Origin: an uncultured Lentisphaerota bacterium
GTDB taxonomy: Bacteria; Verrucomicrobiota; Kiritimatiellia; CAIQIC01
Length of the DNA: 64,000 bases
Direction: 5' to 3'
NCBI GenBank assembly: GCA_903912445.1
Contig: CAIWHP010000112.1
Coordinates: 22,940-86,939 of the forward strand
Shown here: piece by piece, positions 43,401 through 51,500 of the stretch
How positions within the stretch are numbered: the first letter of the stretch is position 1
Layout of the letters: each line of letters opens with the position of its first letter
Translations under genes and position numbers: made by a program
The notes under the pieces: generated by a model
The model's input: only the letters and a program-made list of their open reading frames with translations
Database searches by the model: none
What the model was told of the DNA's origin: nothing

Positions 43401-46400
43401 GCCAGCTTCAGGTCGCGGCTGTCGAGCTTGAACGCCGTCAGCACATGCGGCGGCGGCAGAACGTTGAGCTTGCCGGGCTTGTCGGCGTGGAACTCCAACA
43501 CCGCCACCACGCGCGCCATGCGCTCGGCATTCTTCTCGAGGCTCGGGCCCTCGACGGTCAGTATGACGTTCTTCATCATCAGCTCGGCGGCCGCCGCTGG
43601 GATGACAGGCTTGCTGTCCGGCGGCGCGACTGTCTTCGCACCGGCGCAGAGCAGGCTGGCGGCCAGCGTCAGGGACGCGATGGCGAGCAGCACACCGGGA
43701 CGGACGAAACCGCTGACCGGTGTTGCGGGCGCTTCCGGCATCGGCGGCGGCGGAGCGGAGAGCCGTTCAAGCAGCTCGTTATCCCGCGCGGCCAGACGGC
43801 GGCCCAGCAGCGCCGCCCAGCGCGCCAGCGTCACGGTCACCAGCGCCGGCAGCAGGAGCAGCAGCGCGCCGCACAGCCACGGCTGCACGACCTGTGCCGC
43901 CGCGAGGCCCCACATCAAGATCGTCAAGCCGAGCGCCGCGCGGCCGGGCCGCCACTGGCCGCCGCGCCGGATGCCGGCCAGCAACACGAGGCCCACGAGC
44001 GTGCCGAGGGCGAGTATGGTGAGCGAGCCTTCCTGACCGAGCCACGCCGGCTGCACGGTCGCACTCAACATCAGGTCGCTGCCCGCCGGGCTGACCGGCC
44101 GCGTGAACGATTCCTGTACCGGCGCCACGCAGCCAAGATCGGTCTGCTTGAAAGCCATGCGCAAGCCGCGCGGGCCTTCGCCCACAAGCGCGAGCAGCAG
44201 CGCGCCCAAGACCAGCACTGCGGCCAGCGCATAAAAGACCGGGCCCTTGAGGCCGCGGGCGCGGCGGTAGGCTTGGATGATGATGCAGATAAAAATCAGC
44301 TTGATGAGCACGAGCCAGAAGAAGGCGTGCTTGATGACTCCGCCGATGAGTGCGCCGAGATTCGCTCCCAGCCGCAGCAGGCCCGCGAGCGGCGCGGTGG
44401 AGGGCGCCAGGTTGCCGCCTGCGGCGCCCAGCGTGTACTTCTCCGGCGCGGTCAGCGTCCACTTGGCGAAGACCGACTGGGCGTCCGTCACCGGCGCAGC
44501 CCACTGCACCGTCCGCGGCCACCACCAGCGGCAGGCCGGCTTCGTCTCGGCATACTCCACCTGGACGCGCAGCGGCTGGTTCGGGTCGCGCAGGCGGCGC
44601 AGCGGCACGAGCACCTTGCCTGGCTGCTGCGGCACCGAGAGCGCCTGCATGGCGGCGCCATCCACCTTGGTGCTCCACAACCGCGCGCCCTCCGGCAGCT
44701 TGAGGCCGAAATACTGCTGCGACGAATTCTTCACATCATAGGTCACGGTCGTCACGCTCTCGCCTTCCTTGCTCAGGCGCGTCGCGTAGGCGATGTGGTC
44801 GGCCACCTGCGCGAGCAGCGGCTGCGTCTTGTAGCGCTGCACCTTGAGCGACGCCAGGTGCGGGCTGCCCACATACTTGAACGCCGCGAGGATGGGGTCG
44901 TTGACCAGCAGCGCGTAGGCCGGCGGCACCTCGGCGCGGTCGAGCTTGATCAGCGCGGGGTCGGCCTTGTCCAGGTTCTGGAACTGCAGGCTCGCCGGGC
45001 CCGCCAGCAGGAGGTAGCCCGACTCGTTCTCGGTGCCCAGCGTCTCGATGCTGCCGAGCTTCACGCTGCCACCCTCGAACGCGAAGGGCTGGTCATAGGT
45101 CACCAGCAGCGTGTAGTCGCCAAGGATCTTTTCCTGGAACGTCACCTGCCACTCGTCGTTCGTCCCGCCGGGCGTCTTCTCGCGCGAGCGGATGTCGTGG
45201 CCCGTGAACTCGACGTTCTGGCACGCCGCCGGCACGCGCACGCGCAGCTGCCGCACCGGCGCGCCGCTGACGTGGTAGGTGATCGAGCAACTGCCGTAGA
45301 GCGCGGACTCGCCCGCCGAGACGAGCTGGAACAGTTCGGCGTAGATCGCCGGCGTGGTCTTCTCGATGCGCGCGCCCAGCGTCCAGTCGCCGCCCTTGAA
45401 GCGGAACGCCTGCTGCGCGTCCGGCACGCGCGTCGCGAGCGAAGCCAGATGGACCTCCGTCAGGTTCGTGACCACGGAGGGTTTGAAGCGCACACCCTTC
45501 TCGGCACGCAGCACGAGGTGGCCGCGCTCGGTGCGGGCCTCCGCCACGCGGAACAGCGGCGCGGTGAACTCCGCCGTGTTCTCCGTCAGCGTCTTCTCCA
45601 GCCGCACCTCGACCAGCGCGCGGCCACTCACCGCCGTCTTGAAGAACAGCTTGATCTGCCGCGTCCCGGCCTGGTCGCGCACCTCATAGTCGGCGAGGTT
45701 GGCGCCCGTCACGTTCACGACGCTCCACGCGGGGTCCACGATCAGCGCCGCCTCGCGCGCGGGGGCATCGCGCACGTCGAGCTCCACCACCGCCTCGAAC
45801 GCGAGGTCGTTATCGCTCAGCGAAAGCGCCAGCCGCTCCTCCGCGTGCAGCGTGGTCACGATGTCGTCGGCGCCCAGTTCGGCGCGCGCCGGCAGGTTCG
45901 CATACTGGTAGGCGTAGGCGGAGCGCGCCGGCGCGAGCCGCGCGCGCTTATCGGCCGCCTCCACCACGGGGAACGCCGCCTGATCAATTTGCGTCAGGCC
46001 CAGCGACTTGTTCACCAGCAGTTTCACGGCGCTGTCGGTGCCGATCAGCAGGAAGCCGCTCGTCCGCAGCACATTTTGTGGCGCGGGCAGCGGCAGGTCG
46101 AACTTGCACGGGAACGCCGCAAGCACGCGCTCCGCCTCGATGCCAAGCTGGTAGGTTTTTTCCTGCGGACGGCTCAGCGTCACCACCAGCCGCCGCTCGG
46201 CGTTGGTCGGCGTCGCCGCCTCCACCGCCCACTCGCGGATATCCTGCCCGCGCACCTGCGTCACGTTCAGTTCCGCCGGCAACGCGATGGAAATTTTCTC
46301 CAGCGCGCCCTGGATGACGCGATAGGTCATCAGGCTGTCCAGCCGCAGCACGCCGACGCTCGCAGAATAGATCGTGTGCGCATCGCACGTCGCCGCCAGC

Positions 46401-46954
46401 TCGCCGGTCAGCGCCTTGACCTCCGGCTTCCAGCGGACGGTGAAGCTGCGGATGACGCCGAGGCTCGCCGCAATTTCCGTGCGACCATCCGCCGTCTTCT
46501 TCCGCTCCACGCCGAGCGCGCCGGGGAATTCCACCTGCAGATCCGGCCGGTCACACAGCATCGCCACGCGGCGCACCGTGGCGCCCGGCAGCGTGAACTG
46601 CGTCGCGCGCCAGTCGCCTTCCTTCGCCGGGAGGCTGGCGAACGTCAGGCTGAGCGCCTCCTTCACGTGCCTTTCAAAGACGAGCACGTAGGCCTTGCCC
46701 TCGCGCACCAGTTCGACTCCGCGCGGTACGGCGGAGGTCAGGCACGTCACATCGCCCTCGACCACCGTCAGCCGGCTGCGGTCGGGCACGTCGGCCTGCA
46801 GATTGAGCGTGAAGCTGACGTTCTCGCCCTCGATGCGCCCGCGCAGGTCGAGTTCGGAGATCACGATGCCCTGGCCCGGCACCGGTGGCCGCCCCATGCC
46901 CCACGCCCCCACCGTCGCCAGCACCAGCAGCAAGCCCATTAGCATCTTCTTCAT
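40406..46954 (-). CDS. Giant exported, membrane-anchored protein with internal duplication
   Basis: 2182 residues; GGAGG precedes the ATG. Signal peptide MKKMLMGLLLVLATVGAWG; periplasmic beta-rich half (20-870); about six membrane segments (876-895, 905-925, 978-996, 1008-1045, 1086-1105); a second beta-rich half (1110-1990); a helical TPR-like stretch (EVALKKGEEFARKGQQQEAR, near 2000); an NGGTLVAN autotransporter-type fragment (near 2053); a final membrane helix (2149-2170). The halves look duplicated: LMTYRVIQGALEKISIALPA aligns with IRYQIAQGEIQSLTLRIPPE, each followed by a V-T-x-V-x-G-x-D/G motif. No known family recognised. Context: ECF sigma, anti-sigma/VWA and pilin-like genes. Confidence 0.82.
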   Translation of the reverse strand: MKKMLMGLLLVLATVGAWGMGRPPVPGQGIVISELDLRGRIEGENVSFTLNLQADVPDRSRLTVVEGDVTCLTSAVPRGVELVREGKAYVLVFERHVKEALSLTFASLPAKEGDWRATQFTLPGATVRRVAMLCDRPDLQVEFPGALGVERKKTADGRTEIAASLGVIRSFTVRWKPEVKALTGELAATCDAHTIYSASVGVLRLDSLMTYRVIQGALEKISIALPAELNVTQVRGQDIREWAVEAATPTNAERRLVVTLSRPQEKTYQLGIEAERVLAAFPCKFDLPLPAPQNVLRTSGFLLIGTDSAVKLLVNKSLGLTQIDQAAFPVVEAADKRARLAPARSAYAYQYANLPARAELGADDIVTTLHAEERLALSLSDNDLAFEAVVELDVRDAPAREAALIVDPAWSVVNVTGANLADYEVRDQAGTRQIKLFFKTAVSGRALVEVRLEKTLTENTAEFTAPLFRVAEARTERGHLVLRAEKGVRFKPSVVTNLTEVHLASLATRVPDAQQAFRFKGGDWTLGARIEKTTPAIYAELFQLVSAGESALYGSCSITYHVSGAPVRQLRVRVPAACQNVEFTGHDIRSREKTPGGTNDEWQVTFQEKILGDYTLLVTYDQPFAFEGGSVKLGSIETLGTENESGYLLLAGPASLQFQNLDKADPALIKLDRAEVPPAYALLVNDPILAAFKYVGSPHLASLKVQRYKTQPLLAQVADHIAYATRLSKEGESVTTVTYDVKNSSQQYFGLKLPEGARLWSTKVDGAAMQALSVPQQPGKVLVPLRRLRDPNQPLRVQVEYAETKPACRWWWPRTVQWAAPVTDAQSVFAKWTLTAPEKYTLGAAGGNLAPSTAPLAGLLRLGANLGALIGGVIKHAFFWLVLIKLIFICIIIQAYRRARGLKGPVFYALAAVLVLGALLLALVGEGPRGLRMAFKQTDLGCVAPVQESFTRPVSPAGSDLMLSATVQPAWLGQEGSLTILALGTLVGLVLLAGIRRGGQWRPGRAALGLTILMWGLAAAQVVQPWLCGALLLLLPALVTVTLARWAALLGRRLAARDNELLERLSAPPPPMPEAPATPVSGFVRPGVLLAIASLTLAASLLCAGAKTVAPPDSKPVIPAAAAELMMKNVILTVEGPSLEKNAERMARVVAVLEFHADKPGKLNVLPPPHVLTAFKLDSRDLKLASEPGGYIVDIAAEGAYRVDLNFLAPVREAEGVWRLDLPLLPHIRNAAKLVLPVGELDVKSESAVQIKSAERKGRTEVDLVFGPVGTATITWRPRERKTGLEKAVVFTEVNTLATFETGVINLQHAIRYQIAQGEIQSLTLRIPPEMSVTAVGAPGLSTWRYDPEKHLLEALLEKPVSTDFTLRVVTQVPQESLPYDVTLAVPVVENCARQRGAVALAASEAVQLHVDEKASTGLAVMSVGDFAGPGGMVRVAALKRAFRYHQPPATLKAHAERVLPEVRVAEEVRVDVSDERAVLSSKLEVTVAKSGIFDLRIALPAGYDIESLTGPDVSHWDEIKDGPRAVMVHFNKQVLGAQTLNVICARPMHGIGATLDVPRLTVQDALKHTGTLLVSGERGVHFTTARREGVSEVNPSELGVRQQGYVAFRLLRPDWAVQLKAEALAPVVRVEALQIVAVADGLLQGRVRLNYKIENAGVKSFTLQAPQPGLALTVLGRNIARALETDKQRGIWQIDLHGKVENDYALDVAYQQPLDVKAQGATLAPLLTTGTEQQKGWLVVMSSARLKIAPKAVPAGFKEEDARSIPAQFNAGDLSDAILCYRVTKPDVALALNIVRHGAAEALPATVQRVRLESALSSDDCLVTRALIQLTVGDMHFLRTTLPEASDVWCVFVNGRPVPPLREGKDYLIPLDRAAALGSTSVEFIYSGRGRSGLLSRAHRFEGPRFDLPLSDIAWTIYAPANRGYYGFDGTLSYRAPEDQPEIVAFDDQAYTANNAGILTLNLKNAEVALKKGEEFARKGQQQEARQAFESALYYSQGKADYNEDVRLQYRNLAKQQAVVGLVNRRDELKLGNNLAVVEPAQQGQQLNINGGTLVANGALVVGNSANAYNWTSAQAAQVQQSLSAKDNVSLNVVAEKILDQQAAAGGNAAALRVTMPLEGRVLEFARPLQITPGAELTVSFKTSGGGWLYTLLTFAAFVGAWVLFRVLCGCATKDRPLKRA

Positions 46955-47541
46955 CTTGTCCTCCGCTTTCAGTTCACGCCCGTATTCGACCACGGCACAG
47001 CCCAATTCCTGTCATCGTCCCGCAAAACATTTGTAAAAAAGTTGTCAGCCGATAGGGCCACGACGGAGCGCGTCCCTCCGGCAACCGCCGCGTTGCTCTG
47101 GAGGGCCACGCTCCGTCGTGGCCGTTTCCGGGGCTCGGAAGCCGGCGCGTCCCGCGCTGGGCGCATCGCCAGCAAAAGCCTGTGAACGGGGCTTCCAGCC
47201 CCCACGAAACCTGCTCCACCGCAACACGAACGCAGGGCTGGAAGCCCCGCCCACAAAGGAAACGCCGACAGTGCGACCCCCGCCAGCCCGCCTGACGGCG
47301 GGGTTACCAACAGCGCTGGCAGCGGAGGATCAACGACGAGAGAGAAACCTGCGGACGTCGAAGGCCCGCGGACCCCGATACATAGTACCTCTATGTATCG
47401 GCGACTCCGCGCGCGGAAGCAAGGGCGGGCCGCGTTCTCCCGAGCGCGGCTACGAAAAAAGTTCCCAGCCTTCGACATTCAATGATCCTTGTTCGAGGTC
47501 CTGCGGCCTGCCCCTGCACGTCGATGGTGGACGATTGCTGT
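46955..47541. repeat. 587-bp intergenic repeat hub
   Basis: Perfect inverted repeats: GGCCACGACGGAGCG (47056-47070) with CGCTCCGTCGTGGCC (47109-47123); GGGGCTTCCAGCCC (47188-47201) with GGGCTGGAAGCCCC (47235-47248); CCGATACATAG-5 nt-CTATGTATCGG (47375-47401). Several families are represented once or twice each. No coding sequence is supported. Confidence 0.75.
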
Positions 47542-47919
47542 TCACTTCGCGCCCGCCCACGTCCACGTCGCGAGTTCGTGGCTGCCATCCAGCTTGCGCC
47601 AGACGCGGGCCCGGGCTTCCTTCACCTTGCCGTCTAGCTTGACCTGCAGGATGAGGTCAACGTTCATGCCGGCGACGACCTGCTGCTGTGCGTTCAGAAC
47701 CTTAACCAGCGCGAGGGCAACCGGCTTCCCTGGCGTGCATAGGGCCTTGGCCTGCGCCTTGACCGCGAAGTCCGCCGCCGCCACCACCCACGGATCATCG
47801 GCCTTGGCCCCGGAGAATCCGCCGCAGAGCGGCTCGCGCTTCGCCTCCGACGAGGCCACGCACGAGCACAACGCCAGCCCCAACCCGACCCCTAGCACCA
47901 ACTGGCTCATAGCACGCAT
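47542..47919 (-). CDS. Cystatin-like lipoprotein (putative cysteine protease inhibitor)
   Basis: 125 residues. Lipoprotein signal MRAMSQLVLGVGLGLALCSC with Cys near 18-20; AGGAGA upstream fixes the start. The mature part resembles type-2 cystatins: a Gly-containing N-terminus (LCGGFSGA), a helix AADFAVKAQAKALCTPG, then LALVKVLNAQQQVVAGMNVD with the QVVAG first-hairpin inhibitory motif, strands YDLILQVKLDG-like and EARARVWRKLDG, and a C-terminal Trp pair (TWTW) where cystatins have the second hairpin. Cystatins block papain-like proteases. Bacterial cystatins are uncommon. It sits between the VWA and giant-protein genes. Confidence 0.75.
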   Translation of the reverse strand: MRAMSQLVLGVGLGLALCSCVASSEAKREPLCGGFSGAKADDPWVVAAADFAVKAQAKALCTPGKPVALALVKVLNAQQQVVAGMNVDLILQVKLDGKVKEARARVWRKLDGSHELATWTWAGAK

Positions 47920-47944
47920 AACCGTCTCCTTTTTTTGACTGCCG

Positions 47945-48024
47945 CTTCCAAGCCCCGGTAAAAGTCTGTTCCGTTTTTCCAACCTCTGGAAAAAATGAGC
48001 ATGTGCTTTTCCAATCCTTGGAAA
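47945..48024. repeat. Phased palindrome array, 3 copies
   Basis: CCAA-GCC-CCGG (centre 47953), CCAA-CCT-CTGG (47984) and CCAA-TCC-TTGG (48016); spacings 31 and 32 bp. It lies immediately upstream of the cystatin-like lipoprotein gene. Confidence 0.86.
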
Positions 48025-48097
48025 AGTGCGCCTCCGACGACATCCGGTTCCGGCGGTTGCATGCTTGGGGTGTTGGACAGGCGCGGTTGCATCGGGT

Positions 48098-48463
48098 TCA
48101 TTTTTCGGCGGCGGTCCTTCTCTGCGCAAGAAAACCTGCGAAGGCGGCGGGTAGAAAATAACTTTCCCCTTCTTTTAGTGACGCGATGAAATGCCCCACG
48201 TCTTCCGAAGCGCCGGGACTGCCGATGTAAAACTTCCGTCCTTCAGCGTCGGTAAAGAGCGCGTAGCAGGTGCAGAAGGCTTCCATCTTTGCGGCACACG
48301 AGGGCATGGCCAGCACCTGGAGGTTGGATTCATAAACGTCGGTGTGCTGCGGCGCAACCGGTGCGGTCTTGCAGCCCATCAGCACCGCCAAAAGCAACAT
48401 AGCGACCCACCGGGAAAACTTCCGTCGATGTTCGATGTTGGATGTTCGGTGTTCGAGGTTCAT
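48098..48463 (-). CDS. Small lipoprotein of unknown function with repeat-derived N-terminus
   Basis: 121 residues. A membrane segment and lipobox (AMLLLAVLMGC) precede a mature domain with four Cys (MPSCAAKMEAFCTCYALF) and FYIGSPGASEDVGHFIASLK. No family recognised. The first 15 residues (MNLEHRTSNIEHRRK) are encoded by a dispersed word-type repeat built from GAACATC/GAACACC units (about 48422-48462), so the n-region of the signal peptide is repeat DNA; translation might instead start at the Met before LLLAVLMG. It lies 45 bp after the VWA gene and is probably in the same operon. Confidence 0.65.
   Translation of the reverse strand: MNLEHRTSNIEHRRKFSRWVAMLLLAVLMGCKTAPVAPQHTDVYESNLQVLAMPSCAAKMEAFCTCYALFTDAEGRKFYIGSPGASEDVGHFIASLKEGESYFLPAAFAGFLAQRRTAAEK
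48422..48463. repeat. GAACATC word repeat (inside lipoprotein coding region)
   Basis: The minus strand reads GAACCTCGAACACCGAACAT then CCAACATCGAACATCGAC: five near-identical 7-8 nt words. It is translated as NLEHRTSNIEHR. Confidence 0.75.
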
Positions 48464-48508
48464 TTTCTCTTCTTCCATCCACCCTTCACCATCACCCATC
48501 TCTTCGTT

Positions 48509-51500
48509 TCACTCCGCCGCCTGCGGCGCGCTGTGGGCGGCGTTCACGAGGCGCAGGAGTTCCTGTACCTTCTGGTCGAGGTTCAACTCCAGCGCGATGG
48601 GCCGCAGCACTTTCGCCACATCGGCGCAGGTGGTGCCTTCCACATAGGCGCTGCCGCGCAGGAGCTCCGCGAACTCTGCGGCGGCGGCGGCGAGCCGGAA
48701 CCGCACGTCGGCCTGCTCGAAGGAGGGCGCGAGGTCCGCTGCCGTGATTGCGCGCTCCAGCTCTTGGACGCGCCCGGTCTCCAGATGGCGCCCGCGGACG
48801 CGCACGGTGCCGATGGGTTCGTTCGCGTCGCCCTGCAGTTCGACCTGATAGAGCGCAGTGACGCTCTGGCCGGAGCCGACTTCGGCGGCGGCAACGGCGT
48901 CGTTGCGGAAATCCTCGGTCTTGAGCTGGCGCTGCTCGTAGCCGAGCTGGCGATATTGCTTCACGCGCCGCGGATTGAACTCCACCTGGATCTTCACGTC
49001 GGCGGCGATCTTGTTGAGCGTCGCGGCGAGCTCATCCACGAACACGCGGCGCGCCTCGTCGAGCGAATCCATGAAGAGGTAGGTGCCGTTGCCCTTGCTC
49101 GCGAGCGCCTGCAGCATCGTGTCGTCGTAGGTGCCCGTGCCGAGGCCGAAGACGCTGCAGAAGATATTCTGCTTGCGGTACTGCTCCACCTGCGCGAGCA
49201 GCTCGGCGGTGGCGTCGGCGCCGACATTCGCGACGCCATCGCTCATCAGGATGACGCGGTTGGCGGCGCCGCTGACGAAGCCGCGCGCGGCGGTCTGGTA
49301 GGCCAGCTTCAGTCCGCCTTCGAGGTGCGTGAAGCCCGCGGCCTGGATGCCATCGAGCGCGGCGAGAATTTGTTTCTGCTCCGTCGCGGGCGTGAAATCC
49401 AGCACGAGCCGCGCGCGGCTGCTGAAGGTGATCAGCGCGACGCGGTCGGCAGGCCCGAGCCGGGCGACGAGCAGCTTGAGCGCCTCGCGCGCCAGCCCGA
49501 GGCGGTCGGGCGCATTCATCGAGCCGGAGTTATCCAACAGGAAGGTCAGGTTCGCGCCGCGGTTCTCGCGGCCGAGCTGCCGGCCCTTGATGCCGAGCTT
49601 GAGCAGCTGCACGCCCGGCGGACAAAACGGCGTGCGCGCCGCCTGCGCGTGGACGCTGAACAGGTCGCGGCCCGGAGGGGCATAGGCATAGTCGAAGTAG
49701 TTAACGAACTCTTCCGTGCGTACCGACTCCGGCGGCGGCCGCTGCCCGCCGTTGAGGTAGCGCCGCGCCAGCGTGAACGAGGCCGAATCCACGCTGATCG
49801 AGAAGGTCGAGAACGACTGGTCGCTGACTGCCATCCAACGATTCACGCTTGCCGCGCGGAAGACCGGCTTAGTCGTGAGCGCTTCATCCAAGACATCCTT
49901 CTGCTTCGCCACAAGCGCCTTCCGCGTTTCGCCTTCGCCTGCTGTGCGCAGCTCGCGGCCGAGCACTGTGGTGGCGAGGGGTTGCGGAGTTTCGACGGCG
50001 GCCCTGCCCTCGGGATCTGCGGCGCGCAGCTTATCGCCATCGGCATCGGCGCGACTCATGCGTCCGGCATAACCCCGCGCCACGCCCTTGATGACCAGCG
50101 GGGCCTTTGCGGGCGCGTCGGTTTCGAGGCTCAACGTTGTGGTGCCATCTTTATCGCTGAATTCCTGCTCGACCAACTTACCGCCAGCTGCCACGGCACC
50201 GGTGGGCTTGGCGGGCGCGACAGAGAAGTCATCGGCCGCGGTCATACGGTTCACGCTGGCGCGGGCGAGTTGTCGGGCCACCGGCTGCGCCTCTTCGGGA
50301 GCGGACTCGTGCTTGGCTTTTTCGCCCAGCGCGCCCCAGTCCTCCTTGTTCTTCCTAGCGGCGGCTTGGTCGAAATACCACGCCTGCTGGTCCTTGCCAT
50401 TGGCGGCAGCCACCCGGTTGTCAGCCACGCGACCGTTCAGGTCGAGAGTCCGCCCGCTGGTCACCACGACACCGCCAACAGAGGGCGCTACCCCCGACTG
50501 CCTCCGGTCACCGCTTGGTTCAAGTTTGACGGGCGGCGGCAGCACAGGCGCGTCCGCGGTGGCAACACTTTCGAGCACAGGCAATTCAGCGGCGACATTC
50601 TTCCGGCGGTCTTCGAGTTTCTTGGAGACACCGTTCCGCGTATAGGGAGCAACGGTGGACTCCGGCGCGGCCTTGAGGTCGGAGAGATCGCCGAGCTGGC
50701 TCTGGCTTTGCTTGCTGACTTCGCGCAGGCGCTCGTTATCCACCCGGCTTGCATAATCTACAAACTGCTGGGGACCAATTTGTTTCGGTGTGCCGGCCAG
50801 CATCGGCTTCGGCAGTTCGGTGCGCAATGGCACCAACTTGTTTTCATCCCCCTTCGCGAATCCGCCACGTGTCTCCGTCGCACTTTCGGCCCAGCCGGCG
50901 AGGTCGGTACCACGTGCGCCCTTGCCGGCTGCCGTGAGACCATAGCCAGGCTCGGCAGCGGTAGGCGCGGCCGGCGTGGCCGGCGTGGCCGCGCTCGCGT
51001 TGACCACCATTACACCGGCGATAGCGCCCGCTGCCGGCGCAGCCGCGGTACCGAGGGCCAGGTTCTGCCCGGAGCTGCCGTGCACCGCCGCGCCATCAGC
51101 GTTGGCCACCAACGTGCCGCCGTTGACGAGAGTGGCACCGCGGTAGGTGGTGCCACCGGAGAAACCGAGGGTGTCGCCGGCGGACAGCGTTTTGGCGACG
51201 GTGACCCCGCTGCCGGCTTGGAAACTGTAGTTTAGGGCCGTGCGGTCCTGCTGCTGCCCCTCGCGGTTGGCGGGCGCGATGGTCGTGCCCCCGCTATAGG
51301 TGTTGTTGCCACTGAGCGTGATGTTGCCCGCGCCCGCCTTGGTCAGGGTCGCGAGACCGGACACATTGTCGTTGATCCCCAGTTGTGCCCCTTCCGTGCC
51401 GCCGCCCATGCCACCCCCGCCTCCACCCACAACACCGGGGCCGCTGACCGACCGCGCGAGCGTTTCAACCCGACCCTCGTCGCCGCCGGAGCGCTTCACG

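Noticed and set aside
40709-46942. A + strand open reading frame of more than 2000 codons antisense to the giant gene
   Set aside because: Its product is Arg/His/Gly/Ala-rich with no domains, as expected from the complement of a GC-rich gene. The minus-strand frame has a signal peptide, membrane helices, duplicated domains and a ribosome binding site.
46969-47478. A 169-codon minus-strand frame in the 46955-47541 gap
   Set aside because: It is made entirely of inverted-repeat DNA and has no conserved protein pattern.
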